Below are positions 1 to 8,062 of a stretch of 11,788 nt of DNA, piece after piece (positions within the stretch are counted from its first letter, which is position 1; every line of letters begins with the position of its first letter). Source of the stretch: UBA2862 sp045637485 (GTDB taxonomy: Bacteria; Bacillota; Clostridia; Christensenellales; Aristaeellaceae); assembly GCA_045637485.1 (NCBI GenBank), contig JAZTZK010000002.1, positions 1 through 11,788 of the forward strand, in the 5' to 3' direction. Under the pieces are notes generated by a model, which was given only the letters and a program-made list of their open reading frames with translations, was not told the DNA's origin and did no database searches. The position numbers and the translations under genes are program-made.

Positions 1-12
1 TGCGCTTCTCCA

Positions 13-74
13 CCGGTCACGCCCACAAAATGAACGCCCTCCTGGGCGTTCTTTTGTGTGAGCCTACCCGGCGG
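13..74. repeat. Direct repeat copy A (terminator plus tRNA 3'-end fragment)
   Basis: This segment is an imperfect copy of 143-200, offset by about 130 bases. Shared blocks are CCGGTCACGCCCA (13-25 and 143-155), a hairpin with an ACGCCC/GGGCGT stem, GTGAGC, and TACCCGGCGG (65-74 and 191-200). The last block is the complement of the 3' acceptor and T-stem end of the tRNA-Arg in copy B. No tRNA body is attached in copy A: bases 75-140 do not fold into a T arm or anticodon arm that I can find. It may be the scar of a lost or rearranged tRNA gene, or an old integration scar; the sequence does not decide between them. Confidence 0.6.
24..58 (-). terminator. Bidirectional hairpin, likely rho-independent terminator
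   Basis: The arms 32-39 (GAACGCCC) and 44-51 (GGGCGTTC) pair perfectly around a TCCT loop. The stem extends through CACAAAA (24-30) with TTTTGTG (52-58), leaving one bulged base at 31. U-rich tracts follow on either strand but are short and interrupted, so it may work weakly in both directions. What it terminates is not visible; the left flank lies outside the window. Confidence 0.5.
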
Positions 75-142
75 CATGGCGTCGCTTCGCGCCGCGGCTT
101 CGCCGAACCCCTTGCCTTTTGCAAGTGGGTCCAATTATCCCG

Positions 143-200
143 CCGGTCACGCCCATAAAAAAACGCCCCTTGGGCGTTTTTTTGTGAGCGTACCCGGCGG
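143..200. repeat. Direct repeat copy B (terminator plus 3' end of tRNA-Arg)
   Basis: This is the copy attached to the intact tRNA gene. It contains the tRNA terminator (157-183) and the 3'-terminal part of the tRNA (189-200), and it matches 13-74 in block order and orientation. The hairpin arms differ in their outer A/T pairs, so the two copies have diverged. Confidence 0.6.
157..183 (-). terminator. Rho-independent terminator of tRNA-Arg
   Basis: Read on the minus strand, a stem with ACGCCC/GGGCGT at its core and a three-base loop is flanked by seven A before and seven T after, a textbook intrinsic terminator. It begins five bases after the tRNA 3' end. The symmetric A and T runs mean it could also stop transcription entering from the left on the plus strand. 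Confidence 0.85.
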
Positions 201-262
201 GATTCGAACCCACGGTCTTCAGAGTCGGAGTCTGACGCGATATCCAGCTTCGCTACGGGTAC
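189..262 (-). tRNA. tRNA-Arg, anticodon CCG
   Basis: Read on the minus strand, the gene folds as a 74-base cloverleaf. The acceptor stem GTACCCG (262-256) pairs with CGGGTAC (196-190), followed by discriminator G at 189. The D stem GCGA/TCGC, the anticodon stem TCAGA/TCTGA and the T arm GTGGGTTCGAATCCCGC are all intact. The seven-base anticodon loop CTCCGAC puts CCG at 228-226, which reads the arginine codon CGG. The CCA end is not encoded (the next bases are CTC), so it must be added after transcription, as is common in Firmicutes. The gene has its own promoter and terminator, and it diverges from the plsX operon. Confidence 0.95.
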
Positions 263-278
263 ATGTTCAACAACAGGT

Positions 279-307
279 ATTATAGCCCATTCGCGTACAA
301 TTGGCAA
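279..307 (-). promoter_or_regulatory. Promoter of tRNA-Arg
   Basis: On the minus strand there is a -35 box TTGCCA (307-302), a 17-base spacer and a perfect -10 box TATAAT (284-279). The predicted start lies about 10 bases before the tRNA 5' end at 262. Spacing and match fit a sigma-A housekeeping promoter. Confidence 0.8.
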
Positions 308-388
308 GTTAAAAAGGGCGAAAGCATCAATTTTTCATATTTATTTACGATTTGCGCACCTGCGGCAACGCCGGGAGCTTTGAATTGC

Positions 389-417
389 TTGCGAATTTAC
401 ATTCCTTCTGATACAAT
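389..417 (+). promoter_or_regulatory. Promoter of the plsX operon (extended -10)
   Basis: A -35 box TTGCGA (389-394), a 17-base spacer and a -10 box TACAAT (412-417) are preceded by TG at 409-410, giving an extended -10. The start would fall near 424, leaving a short leader before the plsX ATG at 448. I looked for an inverted repeat like the FapR operator known upstream of plsX in Bacillus and found none. Confidence 0.7.
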
Positions 418-447
418 ATAAAGGTAATGAACAATGGGGGTTAAAGC

Positions 448-1467
448 ATGAGCGAGTACACCATTGCGCTGGACGCCATGGGGGGCGACCAGGCGCCGGA
501 CGCCATCGTTTCCGGAGCCATAAAGGCGCTGAGAAGGTATGAGGACATCCGCGTGATACTGGCCGGACCCGCATCGCGGCTGGAAGCGCTGCTGACCGGG
601 GCGGAGGACGTGCGGGACCGGGCGGAGATCCTGCCCGCGGACGACGTGATCGCGATGGACGAATCGCCGATGCTCGCCGTACGCCAGAAGGTCAATTCTT
701 CCATGGTACAAGCCATGCTGGCCGTGCGCGAGGGTCGCGCCGGCGCGGTGGTTTCCGCCGGAAATACCGGCGCGCTGCTGGCGGGCGGCATGCTGCGCAT
801 CGGCCGCATCCCCGGCATCGAGCGCCCGGCGCTGGCGCCGGTGATCCCCGGAGTCAAGAAGCCCTTCCTGCTGATCGACGCCGGGGCGAACGTGGATTGC
901 CAGCCCAGATATCTGGTGCAGTTCGGGCTGATGGGCTCGGTGTACATGCGCTCGGTGATGGACGTGGAAAAGCCCGCGGTGGGCCTTGTGAACATCGGCG
1001 CGGAGCCCGAGAAGGGCAACAAGCTGACCAAGGAGACCTACCAGCTGATGCTGGCTCAGACCAGCTATCACTTCGCAGGGAACGTCGAGGCGCGGGACGT
1101 GCCCACCGGCGATTACGACGTGGTGGTGGCCGACGGCTTCGACGGCAACATCATCCTGAAATACACCGAGGGCCTGGCCAGCGCCATGATGGGCATGCTC
1201 AAGGGCAACCTGAACGCCTCGAAGGTGACCAGGCTGGGCGCGGCCCTCTCCCGCCCCGCCTTCCGCAAGTTCAAGCGCAGCATGGATTACAACGCCTACG
1301 GCGGCGCGCCGCTGCTGGGCGTGGAGGGCGCGGTGATCAAGGCCCACGGCGCCTCCGGCGAGACCGCCATCATGAACGCACTGCGCCAGGCCCGCACGAT
1401 GCTCTCGGGCGACGTGGCCGGGAGGATCCGCGAGGGGCTCAGCGGCTTGGGCGGCAACGACGCATAA
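448..1467 (+). CDS. plsX: Phosphate acyltransferase PlsX
   Basis: PlsX converts acyl-ACP and inorganic phosphate to acyl-phosphate, the donor that PlsY uses to make lysophosphatidic acid, so it commits fatty acids to phospholipid synthesis. The 339-residue product has the usual family length. It opens with the family hallmark DAMGGD at residues 9-14, and further conserved stretches include SAGNTGALLAGG, DAGANVDC and DGFDGNIILK. The ATG is preceded by a G-rich ribosome binding site (436-440) and lies about 30 bases after a good promoter. It is the first gene of the operon; acpP follows after 35 bases, placing enzyme and acyl-carrier substrate together. PlsX is a peripheral membrane enzyme in characterised bacteria; no membrane segment is visible here. 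Confidence 0.97.
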   Translation: MSEYTIALDAMGGDQAPDAIVSGAIKALRRYEDIRVILAGPASRLEALLTGAEDVRDRAEILPADDVIAMDESPMLAVRQKVNSSMVQAMLAVREGRAGAVVSAGNTGALLAGGMLRIGRIPGIERPALAPVIPGVKKPFLLIDAGANVDCQPRYLVQFGLMGSVYMRSVMDVEKPAVGLVNIGAEPEKGNKLTKETYQLMLAQTSYHFAGNVEARDVPTGDYDVVVADGFDGNIILKYTEGLASAMMGMLKGNLNASKVTRLGAALSRPAFRKFKRSMDYNAYGGAPLLGVEGAVIKAHGASGETAIMNALRQARTMLSGDVAGRIREGLSGLGGNDA

Positions 1468-1502
1468 TAACCCACATCGAATAACAGACAGGAGGTATAA
1501 CC

Positions 1503-1742
1503 ATGGATCACAACGCACTTTTCGACAAGGTAAGGGAATACATACTGATGCAGCTGCCCATCGACGGCAGCCGGGTCATGGAATCCGCCCGCATGGTGGA
1601 GGACCTGGGCGCCGACAGCGCCAACCTGATGATGCTGATCATGGACCTGGAGACCGAATTCAACCTGACTGTAGAGGATGAAGCCCTTGGCAGCATCAAG
1701 ACGGTGGGCGACATCGTGGACTACATTCAAAAGAAGGTCTGA
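1503..1742 (+). CDS. acpP: Acyl carrier protein
   Basis: This 79-residue acidic four-helix protein carries growing acyl chains on a phosphopantetheine arm. The attachment serine is Ser39, in the local sequence GADSANLM. Length, the DLGADS lead-in and the C-terminal TVGDIVDYI helix are typical. The helix after the serine is not: the usual DSLDTVEL pattern is replaced by DSANLMML. Asn41 and Met44 therefore sit where E. coli AcpP has Asp38 and Glu41, both involved in binding AcpS and fatty acid synthase enzymes. A perfect AGGAGGT (1490-1496) six bases upstream fixes the ATG. It lies between plsX and rnc, the standard position for the main fatty acid ACP, so I favour acpP over a specialised carrier, with reserve because of the altered helix. 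Confidence 0.9.
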   Translation: MDHNALFDKVREYILMQLPIDGSRVMESARMVEDLGADSANLMMLIMDLETEFNLTVEDEALGSIKTVGDIVDYIQKKV

Positions 1743-1744
1743 TC

Positions 1745-2416
1745 GTGAAGGCACTTTGCAAAAAGCTGGGCTATACCTTCAGTGACATAAAGCTGCTGGA
1801 GACGGCGCTGACCCATCCCTCCTTCGGAGGGGATCATCATGTGCCCCACTACCAGCGGCTTGAGTTCCTGGGGGATGCCGTGCTGGAGCTGGCCATAAGC
1901 CGCTACCTCTACTTCGAGTTCCCGGAGGTAGACGAGGGCAAGCTGACGCGCATCCGCGCGGGATTGGTGCGGGAGGAGACCCTCTGTCGCGCCGCCCGAC
2001 GCCTGGAGCTTGGCAAATTCATCCGCCTCTCCGTGGGAGAGGACCGCTCGGGAGGGCGGGACAAGCCCTCCATACTGTGCGACGTGATGGAAGCCGTGCT
2101 TGCCGCCGTGTACCTCGACGGGGGTTTCGACTGCGCGGTGGACGTGATCCGCAGGGCGCTGGGCGACGAGCTGCATCCCCAGATGCTGGAGGACCACCTC
2201 GACGCCAAGTCCCGCCTGCAGGAGGTGCTGCAGCGGGACGGCGAGATGCCGGTGTACGTATTCGTATCGATGGAGGGACCGCCCCACGCGCCCGTCTTCC
2301 GCTACAGCGTGACGCTGAACGGCCGGGAGATCGGCATGGGCGACGGCACCAGCAAGCAGAACGCCCAGCAGGAGGCTGCCCGGGACGCCCTCAGAAGAAT
2401 GCGGAACGGGAAATAA
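1745..2416 (+). CDS. rnc: Ribonuclease III
   Basis: RNase III cuts double-stranded RNA, processing the rRNA precursor and some mRNAs. The 223-residue product has the catalytic domain (about 1-145) with the signature RLEFLGDAVLEL, metal ligands Glu40 and Asp44, and the second pair Asp113 and Glu116 in ILCDVMEA. A double-stranded RNA binding domain follows (about 153-221), ending in the typical SKQNAQQEAARDAL. The residue matching E. coli Glu38 is Gln37, giving YQRLEFLGD as in eukaryotic Dicer-type enzymes. The start is GTG, two bases after the acpP stop, with AGAAGG inside the end of acpP as ribosome binding site, so translation is probably coupled. The order rnc-smc-ftsY is classic for Firmicutes. 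Confidence 0.97.
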   Translation: MKALCKKLGYTFSDIKLLETALTHPSFGGDHHVPHYQRLEFLGDAVLELAISRYLYFEFPEVDEGKLTRIRAGLVREETLCRAARRLELGKFIRLSVGEDRSGGRDKPSILCDVMEAVLAAVYLDGGFDCAVDVIRRALGDELHPQMLEDHLDAKSRLQEVLQRDGEMPVYVFVSMEGPPHAPVFRYSVTLNGREIGMGDGTSKQNAQQEAARDALRRMRNGK

Positions 2417-2453
2417 CCCCGTCCATCACCCCAGAACGGAGCGAAACAATAAC

Positions 2454-5400
2454 TTGCGACTGAAGAAACTCATTTTACACGGCTTCAAATCCTTTGCCGA
2501 CCATGCGGAGATCGTCTTTGAGGACGGCATCACCGGCGTGGTGGGCCCGAACGGCTGCGGCAAGAGCAACATCTCCGACGCAGTGCGCTGGGTACTGGGC
2601 GAGCAGAGCGCAAAGTCGCTGCGCGGCGCGAAGATGGAGGACGTCATCTTCAACGGCACCGAGTCCCGCCGCCGCCTGGCCTACTGCGAGGTCACGCTGG
2701 TCTTTGAAAACGAGGACCACGCCCTGGCCATCGACTTTGCCGAGGTTTCCGTCACCCGGCGGGTCTACCGCAGCGGCGAGGGCGAATACAAAATCAACGG
2801 CGCCGCCTGCCGCCTGCGGGACATCGTGGACCTGTTCCGCGACACCGGCATCGGCAAGGACGGCTATTCCCTGATCGGCCAGGGCCGCATCGACGAGATC
2901 CTCTCCGCCAAGTCGGAGGACCGCCGCCAGGTGTTCGAGGAAGCCGCGGGCATCGTCAAATTCAAGACCCGCAAGCTGGACGCCCAGAAGCGCATCCAGC
3001 ACACCCAGGAGAACCTGAACCGCGTCGAGGACATACTCTCCGAGCTGGAGGACCGGGTGGAGCCGCTGAAGCAGCAGAGCGAGCAGGCCCGGGAATACCT
3101 GTCCCTGCGGGACGAGCTGAAGGGCCTTGACCTCAATGTGTTCCTGGTGCGCACGGAGCGTTACGAGGAGCGCATCAAAGAGCTGAAGGAATCCGTGCAG
3201 ACGCTGGGCGAGTCGATCCTCCAGGCCAATCAGGCCCTCGAGGAAAAGAGCGTCCGGCGGGACGAGGCTCAGATGCGCCTGGACGCCTTTGAGCTTGAAA
3301 GCGGTGAAAAGCGGGAGGTCGTGCAGCGGCTGATCCGCGAGGTAGAGGCCGGCGAGGGCTCGGTCCAGGTCATGCGCGAGCGCATCGCCGCCGGTGAAAA
3401 GGAACGGGACCGCATACGGGCCGAACGCGCCTCCGCCTCGGAGGGCAAGGCAGGCGTGCTGCGCCAGATCGAAAAGATGACCGCCGAGATCGAGGCCGAG
3501 ACCGTATCGATCGATGAAGCCGCGTCCCGGCTGGCCCGACAGGAGATCGAGCTCTCCGAATCGGAGACGCGCCTTGCCGGGATGGAAGACGCCTCGGAAA
3601 CGGCAAAGCAACAGATCATACAGGCCATGAACCGGCTGGGTGACGTGAAATCCCAGCGGGCACGTTTGAGCGCCATGAAGACGGCCCTGGAGAACCAGCT
3701 GACCGGTATGGACGCCGACCAGAGCCGGGAGCAGGCCGCTTCACATGCCCTGGACGCGCACGTACAGTCCGCCCGGGATCAGCTGGATGCCGAAAACACC
3801 CGCAAGGCCGAGCTTCAGAAGCAGGCCGGGGACATCCAGGGCCGAGTCCAGGCCCTTGGCGAGCAGTCCGCAGCTCTGTCCGACCGGGTAACCCGCATGC
3901 AGACCGAGCGCCAGCAGCGGGATTCCCGGCTGAAGCTGCTCAGGGAGATGCAGCGGGATTACGAGGGCTACAACAACTCCGTCAAGCAGGTGCTGATGCA
4001 GGCCCGACGCCTGGGCCAGGGCTCCGGCGTGCACGGCGTGGTGGCCGACCTGATCCACGTGCCCGCCCGCCTGGAGCGGGCCATGGACATGGTGCTGGGC
4101 GGCGCGCTTCAAAACATCGTGGTTGACCGGGACGAGGACGCCAAGCGCATGATCGAATACCTGCGCGCCAACCGCTTCGGCCGGGCCACGTTCCTGCCCA
4201 TATCCTCGGTCCGGGGCCGCACCCTCTCGCCCCAGGAGCGGAACGTGCTGTCCCTGCCGGGCTGCGTAGGCCTCGCCTCCGAGCTGATCGAATTCGAGCC
4301 CCAATATCAGGGCGTCGTGAACAACCTGCTGGGGCGCACGGTGGTGGCCGAGAACCTGGACGCCGGCATCGCCATACAGCGGGCGGGCCGCTACCAGTTC
4401 CGGCTGGTGACGCTGGAGGGCGACGTGATGCACTCCGGCGGCTCGATGACAGGAGGCAGCACACAGAGCCGCGTGACCAGCCTGCTGTCCCGCAGCCGCG
4501 AGATCGAGGAGAGCGAGCAGGCCCTCAAAAAGCTGGAGGTCCAGTTTGCCCAGGCCCGGGAGCAATACGCCGCCATCGAAAACGAGCGCAGCGGCCTGAA
4601 GCGGGAGCGGGGCGAGCTGTACGACGAGCTGCACAGGCAGGAGGTCATCTGCGCCCGCGCTGAGGCGCAGCTGAACGCCGCGCTGGACGAGCAATCCGGC
4701 AACAACGCGCGATTGGCCCGCTCGGAGGGCGAACGCCAGCGCCTGCAGACCCAGCTGGAGGACGTGACCGCCGGCCTGGAGGCTTTGGACGCCCAGCAGC
4801 AGAGCGCCGAGAGCTCCACCGACGACCGCCAGGCCGAGGTGCGGCGCATGTCGGACGAGATCTATACCCTGCGCGGCCAGACCGAATCCCTGCGCGACGC
4901 CGTGGGCGAGGCGCGCATCGCGCTGGCCTCCCGCCGCCGCGGCCTCGAAGCCGCAACCAGCGAGCGCGACCGGCTGTCCGGCCAGGCGGAGAACGCCGAG
5001 AAGCTGATGGCCGAGTCGGAGGTCGCCCTTTCAACCTGCCTTAAAACACTGGACGCGAATGCCGCGCTGCTGGAGGATGACATCGAAGCCCTGAACCGGG
5101 ATAAGGCCGCCCTGAACGCGGCCCGCGCCGCCTTCGACGAAGCGGACGGACGGCGCACCGGCATACAGAAGCAGCTGCAAATCTTGGCTGAGGAGATCGA
5201 CGGCCTGCGCGGCAATCTGGACGACTTCAGCGACAAGCACCACCGCAGCGAGATCCAGCTGACCCGGGTAGAGGGCGAATTCAAGCAGCTCCAGGACCGC
5301 ATCTGGGAGGACTACGAGCTGACCTACGCCGGGGCCGAGCCCTTCCGCCAGGCAGATTTCAAGCTGACGGAGTCGGAGAAGCGCATCACCGCCATACGCC

Positions 5401-6017
5401 AGCGCATCCGAGCCATGGGCACCGTGAACGTGGCCGCGCTGGATGAATACCGGCGCACGGTGGAGCGCGTGGAGGAGCTTTCCTCCCAGCGGGACGACCT
5501 GCTGAAGGCACAGGCGGACCTGGAGGGCATCGTGGCCGACCTTGAGACCCAGATGGAGAAGCAGTTCAAGAGCCAGTTTGCTCTGATGAACGACAACTTC
5601 CAGCGCACATTCGTAAAGCTGTTCGGCGGCGGCAAGGCCGAGCTGCGGCTTTCAGACCCGAAGGACGCGCTGAACTGCGGCATCGACATCGTGGCCCAGC
5701 CCCCGGGCAAGAAGCTGCAGATGCTTTCGCTGCTCTCCGGCGGCGAGCGCGCGCTGACCGCCATCGCCATACTCTTCGCCATACTCGACCTCAAGCCCAC
5801 CCCGTTCTGCATACTGGACGAGATCGAGGCCGCGCTGGACGACGCCAACATTGACACCTACGCCGACTACCTGAAATCCTATTCAGAGAACACGCAGTTC
5901 ATCGTCATCACCCACCGCAAGGGCACGATGGAGCGCTGCGACGCGCTGTATGGCGTTGTGATGGAGGAAAAGGGCGTCTCCAAAACTGTATCGGTGAAAT
6001 TGAACGAAGCCGTTTAA
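2454..6017 (+). CDS. smc: Chromosome partition protein Smc
   Basis: Smc is the ATPase of the condensin-like Smc-ScpA-ScpB complex that organises and separates the chromosome. At 1187 residues it has full family length. The N-terminal head shows GPNGCGKS (residues 31-38, Walker A). Long heptad-rich coiled coils run from about 160 to 500 and 680 to 1010. Between them lies the hinge (about 520-665), with GVHGVVADLI at its start and the conserved glycine-rich HSGGSMTGGS at its end. The C-terminal head carries LLSGGERALTA (about 1092-1102) and Walker B PFCILDEIEAALDD (from about 1117). The start is TTG, chosen because it gives MRLKKLILHGFKSFAD, which aligns with the usual Smc N-terminus. Its ribosome binding site (CGGAG, 2437-2441) is weak and 12 bases away. 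The gap after rnc is 37 bases. Confidence 0.98.
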   Translation: MRLKKLILHGFKSFADHAEIVFEDGITGVVGPNGCGKSNISDAVRWVLGEQSAKSLRGAKMEDVIFNGTESRRRLAYCEVTLVFENEDHALAIDFAEVSVTRRVYRSGEGEYKINGAACRLRDIVDLFRDTGIGKDGYSLIGQGRIDEILSAKSEDRRQVFEEAAGIVKFKTRKLDAQKRIQHTQENLNRVEDILSELEDRVEPLKQQSEQAREYLSLRDELKGLDLNVFLVRTERYEERIKELKESVQTLGESILQANQALEEKSVRRDEAQMRLDAFELESGEKREVVQRLIREVEAGEGSVQVMRERIAAGEKERDRIRAERASASEGKAGVLRQIEKMTAEIEAETVSIDEAASRLARQEIELSESETRLAGMEDASETAKQQIIQAMNRLGDVKSQRARLSAMKTALENQLTGMDADQSREQAASHALDAHVQSARDQLDAENTRKAELQKQAGDIQGRVQALGEQSAALSDRVTRMQTERQQRDSRLKLLREMQRDYEGYNNSVKQVLMQARRLGQGSGVHGVVADLIHVPARLERAMDMVLGGALQNIVVDRDEDAKRMIEYLRANRFGRATFLPISSVRGRTLSPQERNVLSLPGCVGLASELIEFEPQYQGVVNNLLGRTVVAENLDAGIAIQRAGRYQFRLVTLEGDVMHSGGSMTGGSTQSRVTSLLSRSREIEESEQALKKLEVQFAQAREQYAAIENERSGLKRERGELYDELHRQEVICARAEAQLNAALDEQSGNNARLARSEGERQRLQTQLEDVTAGLEALDAQQQSAESSTDDRQAEVRRMSDEIYTLRGQTESLRDAVGEARIALASRRRGLEAATSERDRLSGQAENAEKLMAESEVALSTCLKTLDANAALLEDDIEALNRDKAALNAARAAFDEADGRRTGIQKQLQILAEEIDGLRGNLDDFSDKHHRSEIQLTRVEGEFKQLQDRIWEDYELTYAGAEPFRQADFKLTESEKRITAIRQRIRAMGTVNVAALDEYRRTVERVEELSSQRDDLLKAQADLEGIVADLETQMEKQFKSQFALMNDNFQRTFVKLFGGGKAELRLSDPKDALNCGIDIVAQPPGKKLQMLSLLSGGERALTAIAILFAILDLKPTPFCILDEIEAALDDANIDTYADYLKSYSENTQFIVITHRKGTMERCDALYGVVMEEKGVSKTVSVKLNEAV

Positions 6018-6034
6018 CGGGAGGAGAAAGAACT

Positions 6035-6937
6035 ATGGGACTGTTTGACAAGATCAAAAACGGCCTAAAAAAGACCCGCGACGTCTTTACCGGTCGCATG
6101 GACGAGCTCGTGGAGAACTACAAGGAGCTGGACGATGACTTCTACGAGGACCTGACGGACATACTGATCATGGCCGACGTGGGCGTGCCCACCTCCGAGC
6201 TGGCGGTGAACCGGCTGAAGGAGAAGTGCAAGGCCGAGAAGATCGGCAACCCCGAAAAGGCCCGGGAGGCGCTGAAGGGCATACTGGTGGACATCCTGTG
6301 GGCGGAGCCGATGAAGCTGACCAGCCCGATGGTGCTGCTGATCATCGGCGTCAACGGCGTGGGCAAGACCACCTCCATCGGCAAGCTGGCCTCCCGCCTG
6401 AAGGCCATGGGCCGCCGGGTCATCATCTGCGCCGGTGACACCTTCCGCGCCGCCGCCGCGGACCAGCTGACCGTCTGGGCAGAGCGGGCCGATGTGCCCA
6501 TCGTCAAGCACAGGGAGGGCGCGGACCCCGCCGCCGTGGTGTTCGACGGCATACAGGCCGCCAAGGGCCGCCACGCCGACGTGCTGCTGGTGGACACCGC
6601 CGGACGCCTGCACAACAAGGCCCACCTGATGGAGGAATTGAAGAAGATCAACCGCGTCGCCGAGCGGGAATTCCCCGAGGCCGCGCTGGGCGCGCTGCTG
6701 GTCATCGACGCCACCACCGGCCAGAACGGCATGGCCCAGGCCAAGGTTTTCAGCGAGGTCTCCATCCTGGACGGCATCATACTGACCAAGCTGGACGGCA
6801 CCGCCAAGGGTGGCATCGCCATCGCCATCCGCAACGAGCTTGGCCTGCCGGTGCGCTACATCGGCGTGGGCGAGCAGCTGGACGACATGCAGCCCTTTGA
6901 CGCGAAGGAGTTTGTCAGCGCCCTTTTCGGGGATTGA
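6035..6937 (+). CDS. ftsY: Signal recognition particle receptor FtsY
   Basis: FtsY is the GTPase receptor that docks SRP-ribosome complexes at the membrane and passes nascent membrane proteins to the translocon. The 300-residue product contains the N domain (about 1-90) and the G domain. The GTPase motifs are GVNGVGKT (105-112), DTFRAA (135-140), DTAGR (187-191) and TKLD (251-254). It lacks the long acidic A domain of E. coli FtsY and starts with MGLFDKIKNGLKK, whose basic amphipathic stretch probably contacts lipids; this short form is usual in Firmicutes. A strong GGAGGAG (6020-6026) eight bases before the ATG supports the start. It follows smc by 17 bases. The partner gene ffh, often nearby, is not in this window. 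Confidence 0.97.
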   Translation: MGLFDKIKNGLKKTRDVFTGRMDELVENYKELDDDFYEDLTDILIMADVGVPTSELAVNRLKEKCKAEKIGNPEKAREALKGILVDILWAEPMKLTSPMVLLIIGVNGVGKTTSIGKLASRLKAMGRRVIICAGDTFRAAAADQLTVWAERADVPIVKHREGADPAAVVFDGIQAAKGRHADVLLVDTAGRLHNKAHLMEELKKINRVAEREFPEAALGALLVIDATTGQNGMAQAKVFSEVSILDGIILTKLDGTAKGGIAIAIRNELGLPVRYIGVGEQLDDMQPFDAKEFVSALFGD

Positions 6938-6950
6938 CGGGGGCATCGGT

Positions 6951-8062
6951 ATGACCATCGACAGCAAGCTGAAGGCCATCATCGACAGGTTCGACTTTCC
7001 GGGCGAGCTGGTCGAATGCCTGGAGATCAAGACTGGCCACATCAATCGCACCTATCGCCTGCGGTTCAATCAAAACGGCAGCGCCATGGACTATGTGCTG
7101 CAGCGCATCAATAATTTCGTCTTCAAGAAGCCCTGGGAGGTCATGGAGAACGTGCGGCTGGTGACGGAGCACATCCGCGCCGCCATGCGGGCGCAGGGCA
7201 TCGATCCCGAAAACCGCGTGCTGAAGCTGGTGCCCGTGAAGACCGGCGGCGCGATGGTGGAGGACGGCGAAAACGGCTTCTGGCGCGCCTATGAATTCAT
7301 ACGCCACGCCGCGACCATCGACCGTATCGAAAATCACGGTCAATTCCGCCAGATTGGCGCGGCCTTCGGCCAGTTCCAGGGCATGCTCTCCGACTTCCCC
7401 ATCGAGCGCCTGCACGACACCATTCCCCACTTCCACGACACCCGCAAGCGCGTGGGCGACTTCGAGCGCTCCGTGGCGCTGGATGTGGCGGACAGGGTTG
7501 CCGGGGTACAGGCGGACATCGCGTTCATCCGCAGCCGCAGCGAGGCCATGTGCCGCATCGTCGACATGATCAGGGCCGGTGAAATGCCCCTGAGGGTCAC
7601 CCACAACGACACCAAGATCAACAACGTCATGCTGGACGTGAACACCGGCGAGGCGCTGTGCGTGATCGACCTGGACACCGTAATGCCCGGCTCGGCGCTG
7701 TACGATTTCGGCGACGCCATACGCTACGGCGCGTCCACCGCCAGGGAGGACGAGACCGACCTGGACAGGGTCTTACTGGACATGGACCTGTTCACAGCCT
7801 TTTCCGAGGGCTTTATCGCCAACACCGCCGCCCAGCTGACGGACGTGGAGCTAAAAAACCTGCCCCTGGGGGCGCTGGTGATGACCTACGAAAACGCGCT
7901 GCGGTTCCTGGCGGATTATCTGGACGGGGATACCTACTATAAGATCGACTACCCCGCCCACAACCTGGACCGGGCCCGCTGCCAGTGTCGGCTGCTGACC
8001 GACATGGAGGCGAAGCGGGGCAGCATGTATGACATTGTCGCCGGACTGTGCAGGAGGTTTCA

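Noticed and set aside
58..285. Plus-strand open frame of 75 codons containing GGIRTHGLQSRSLTRYP
   Set aside because: This is the antisense of the tRNA-Arg gene. The GGIRTHGLQSRSLTR-type peptide is a well-known false protein from tRNA complements.
397..1518. Long minus-strand open frame opposite plsX
   Set aside because: It is a shadow of plsX caused by GC-rich third positions. It has no ribosome binding site and a low-complexity His/Gly/Ala-rich product.
2475..3611. Long minus-strand open frame opposite smc
   Set aside because: It lies wholly inside a full-length, motif-complete Smc frame and has no recognisable domain.
6810..6950. Earlier start for the kinase gene inside ftsY
   Set aside because: It would add 47 residues that are a frame-shifted reading of FtsY. 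NahK homology begins after ATG 6951, which has a ribosome binding site.
8048..8062. GTG start for fumC at 8048
   Set aside because: The AGGAGG site lies downstream of it and is correctly spaced for ATG 8063.
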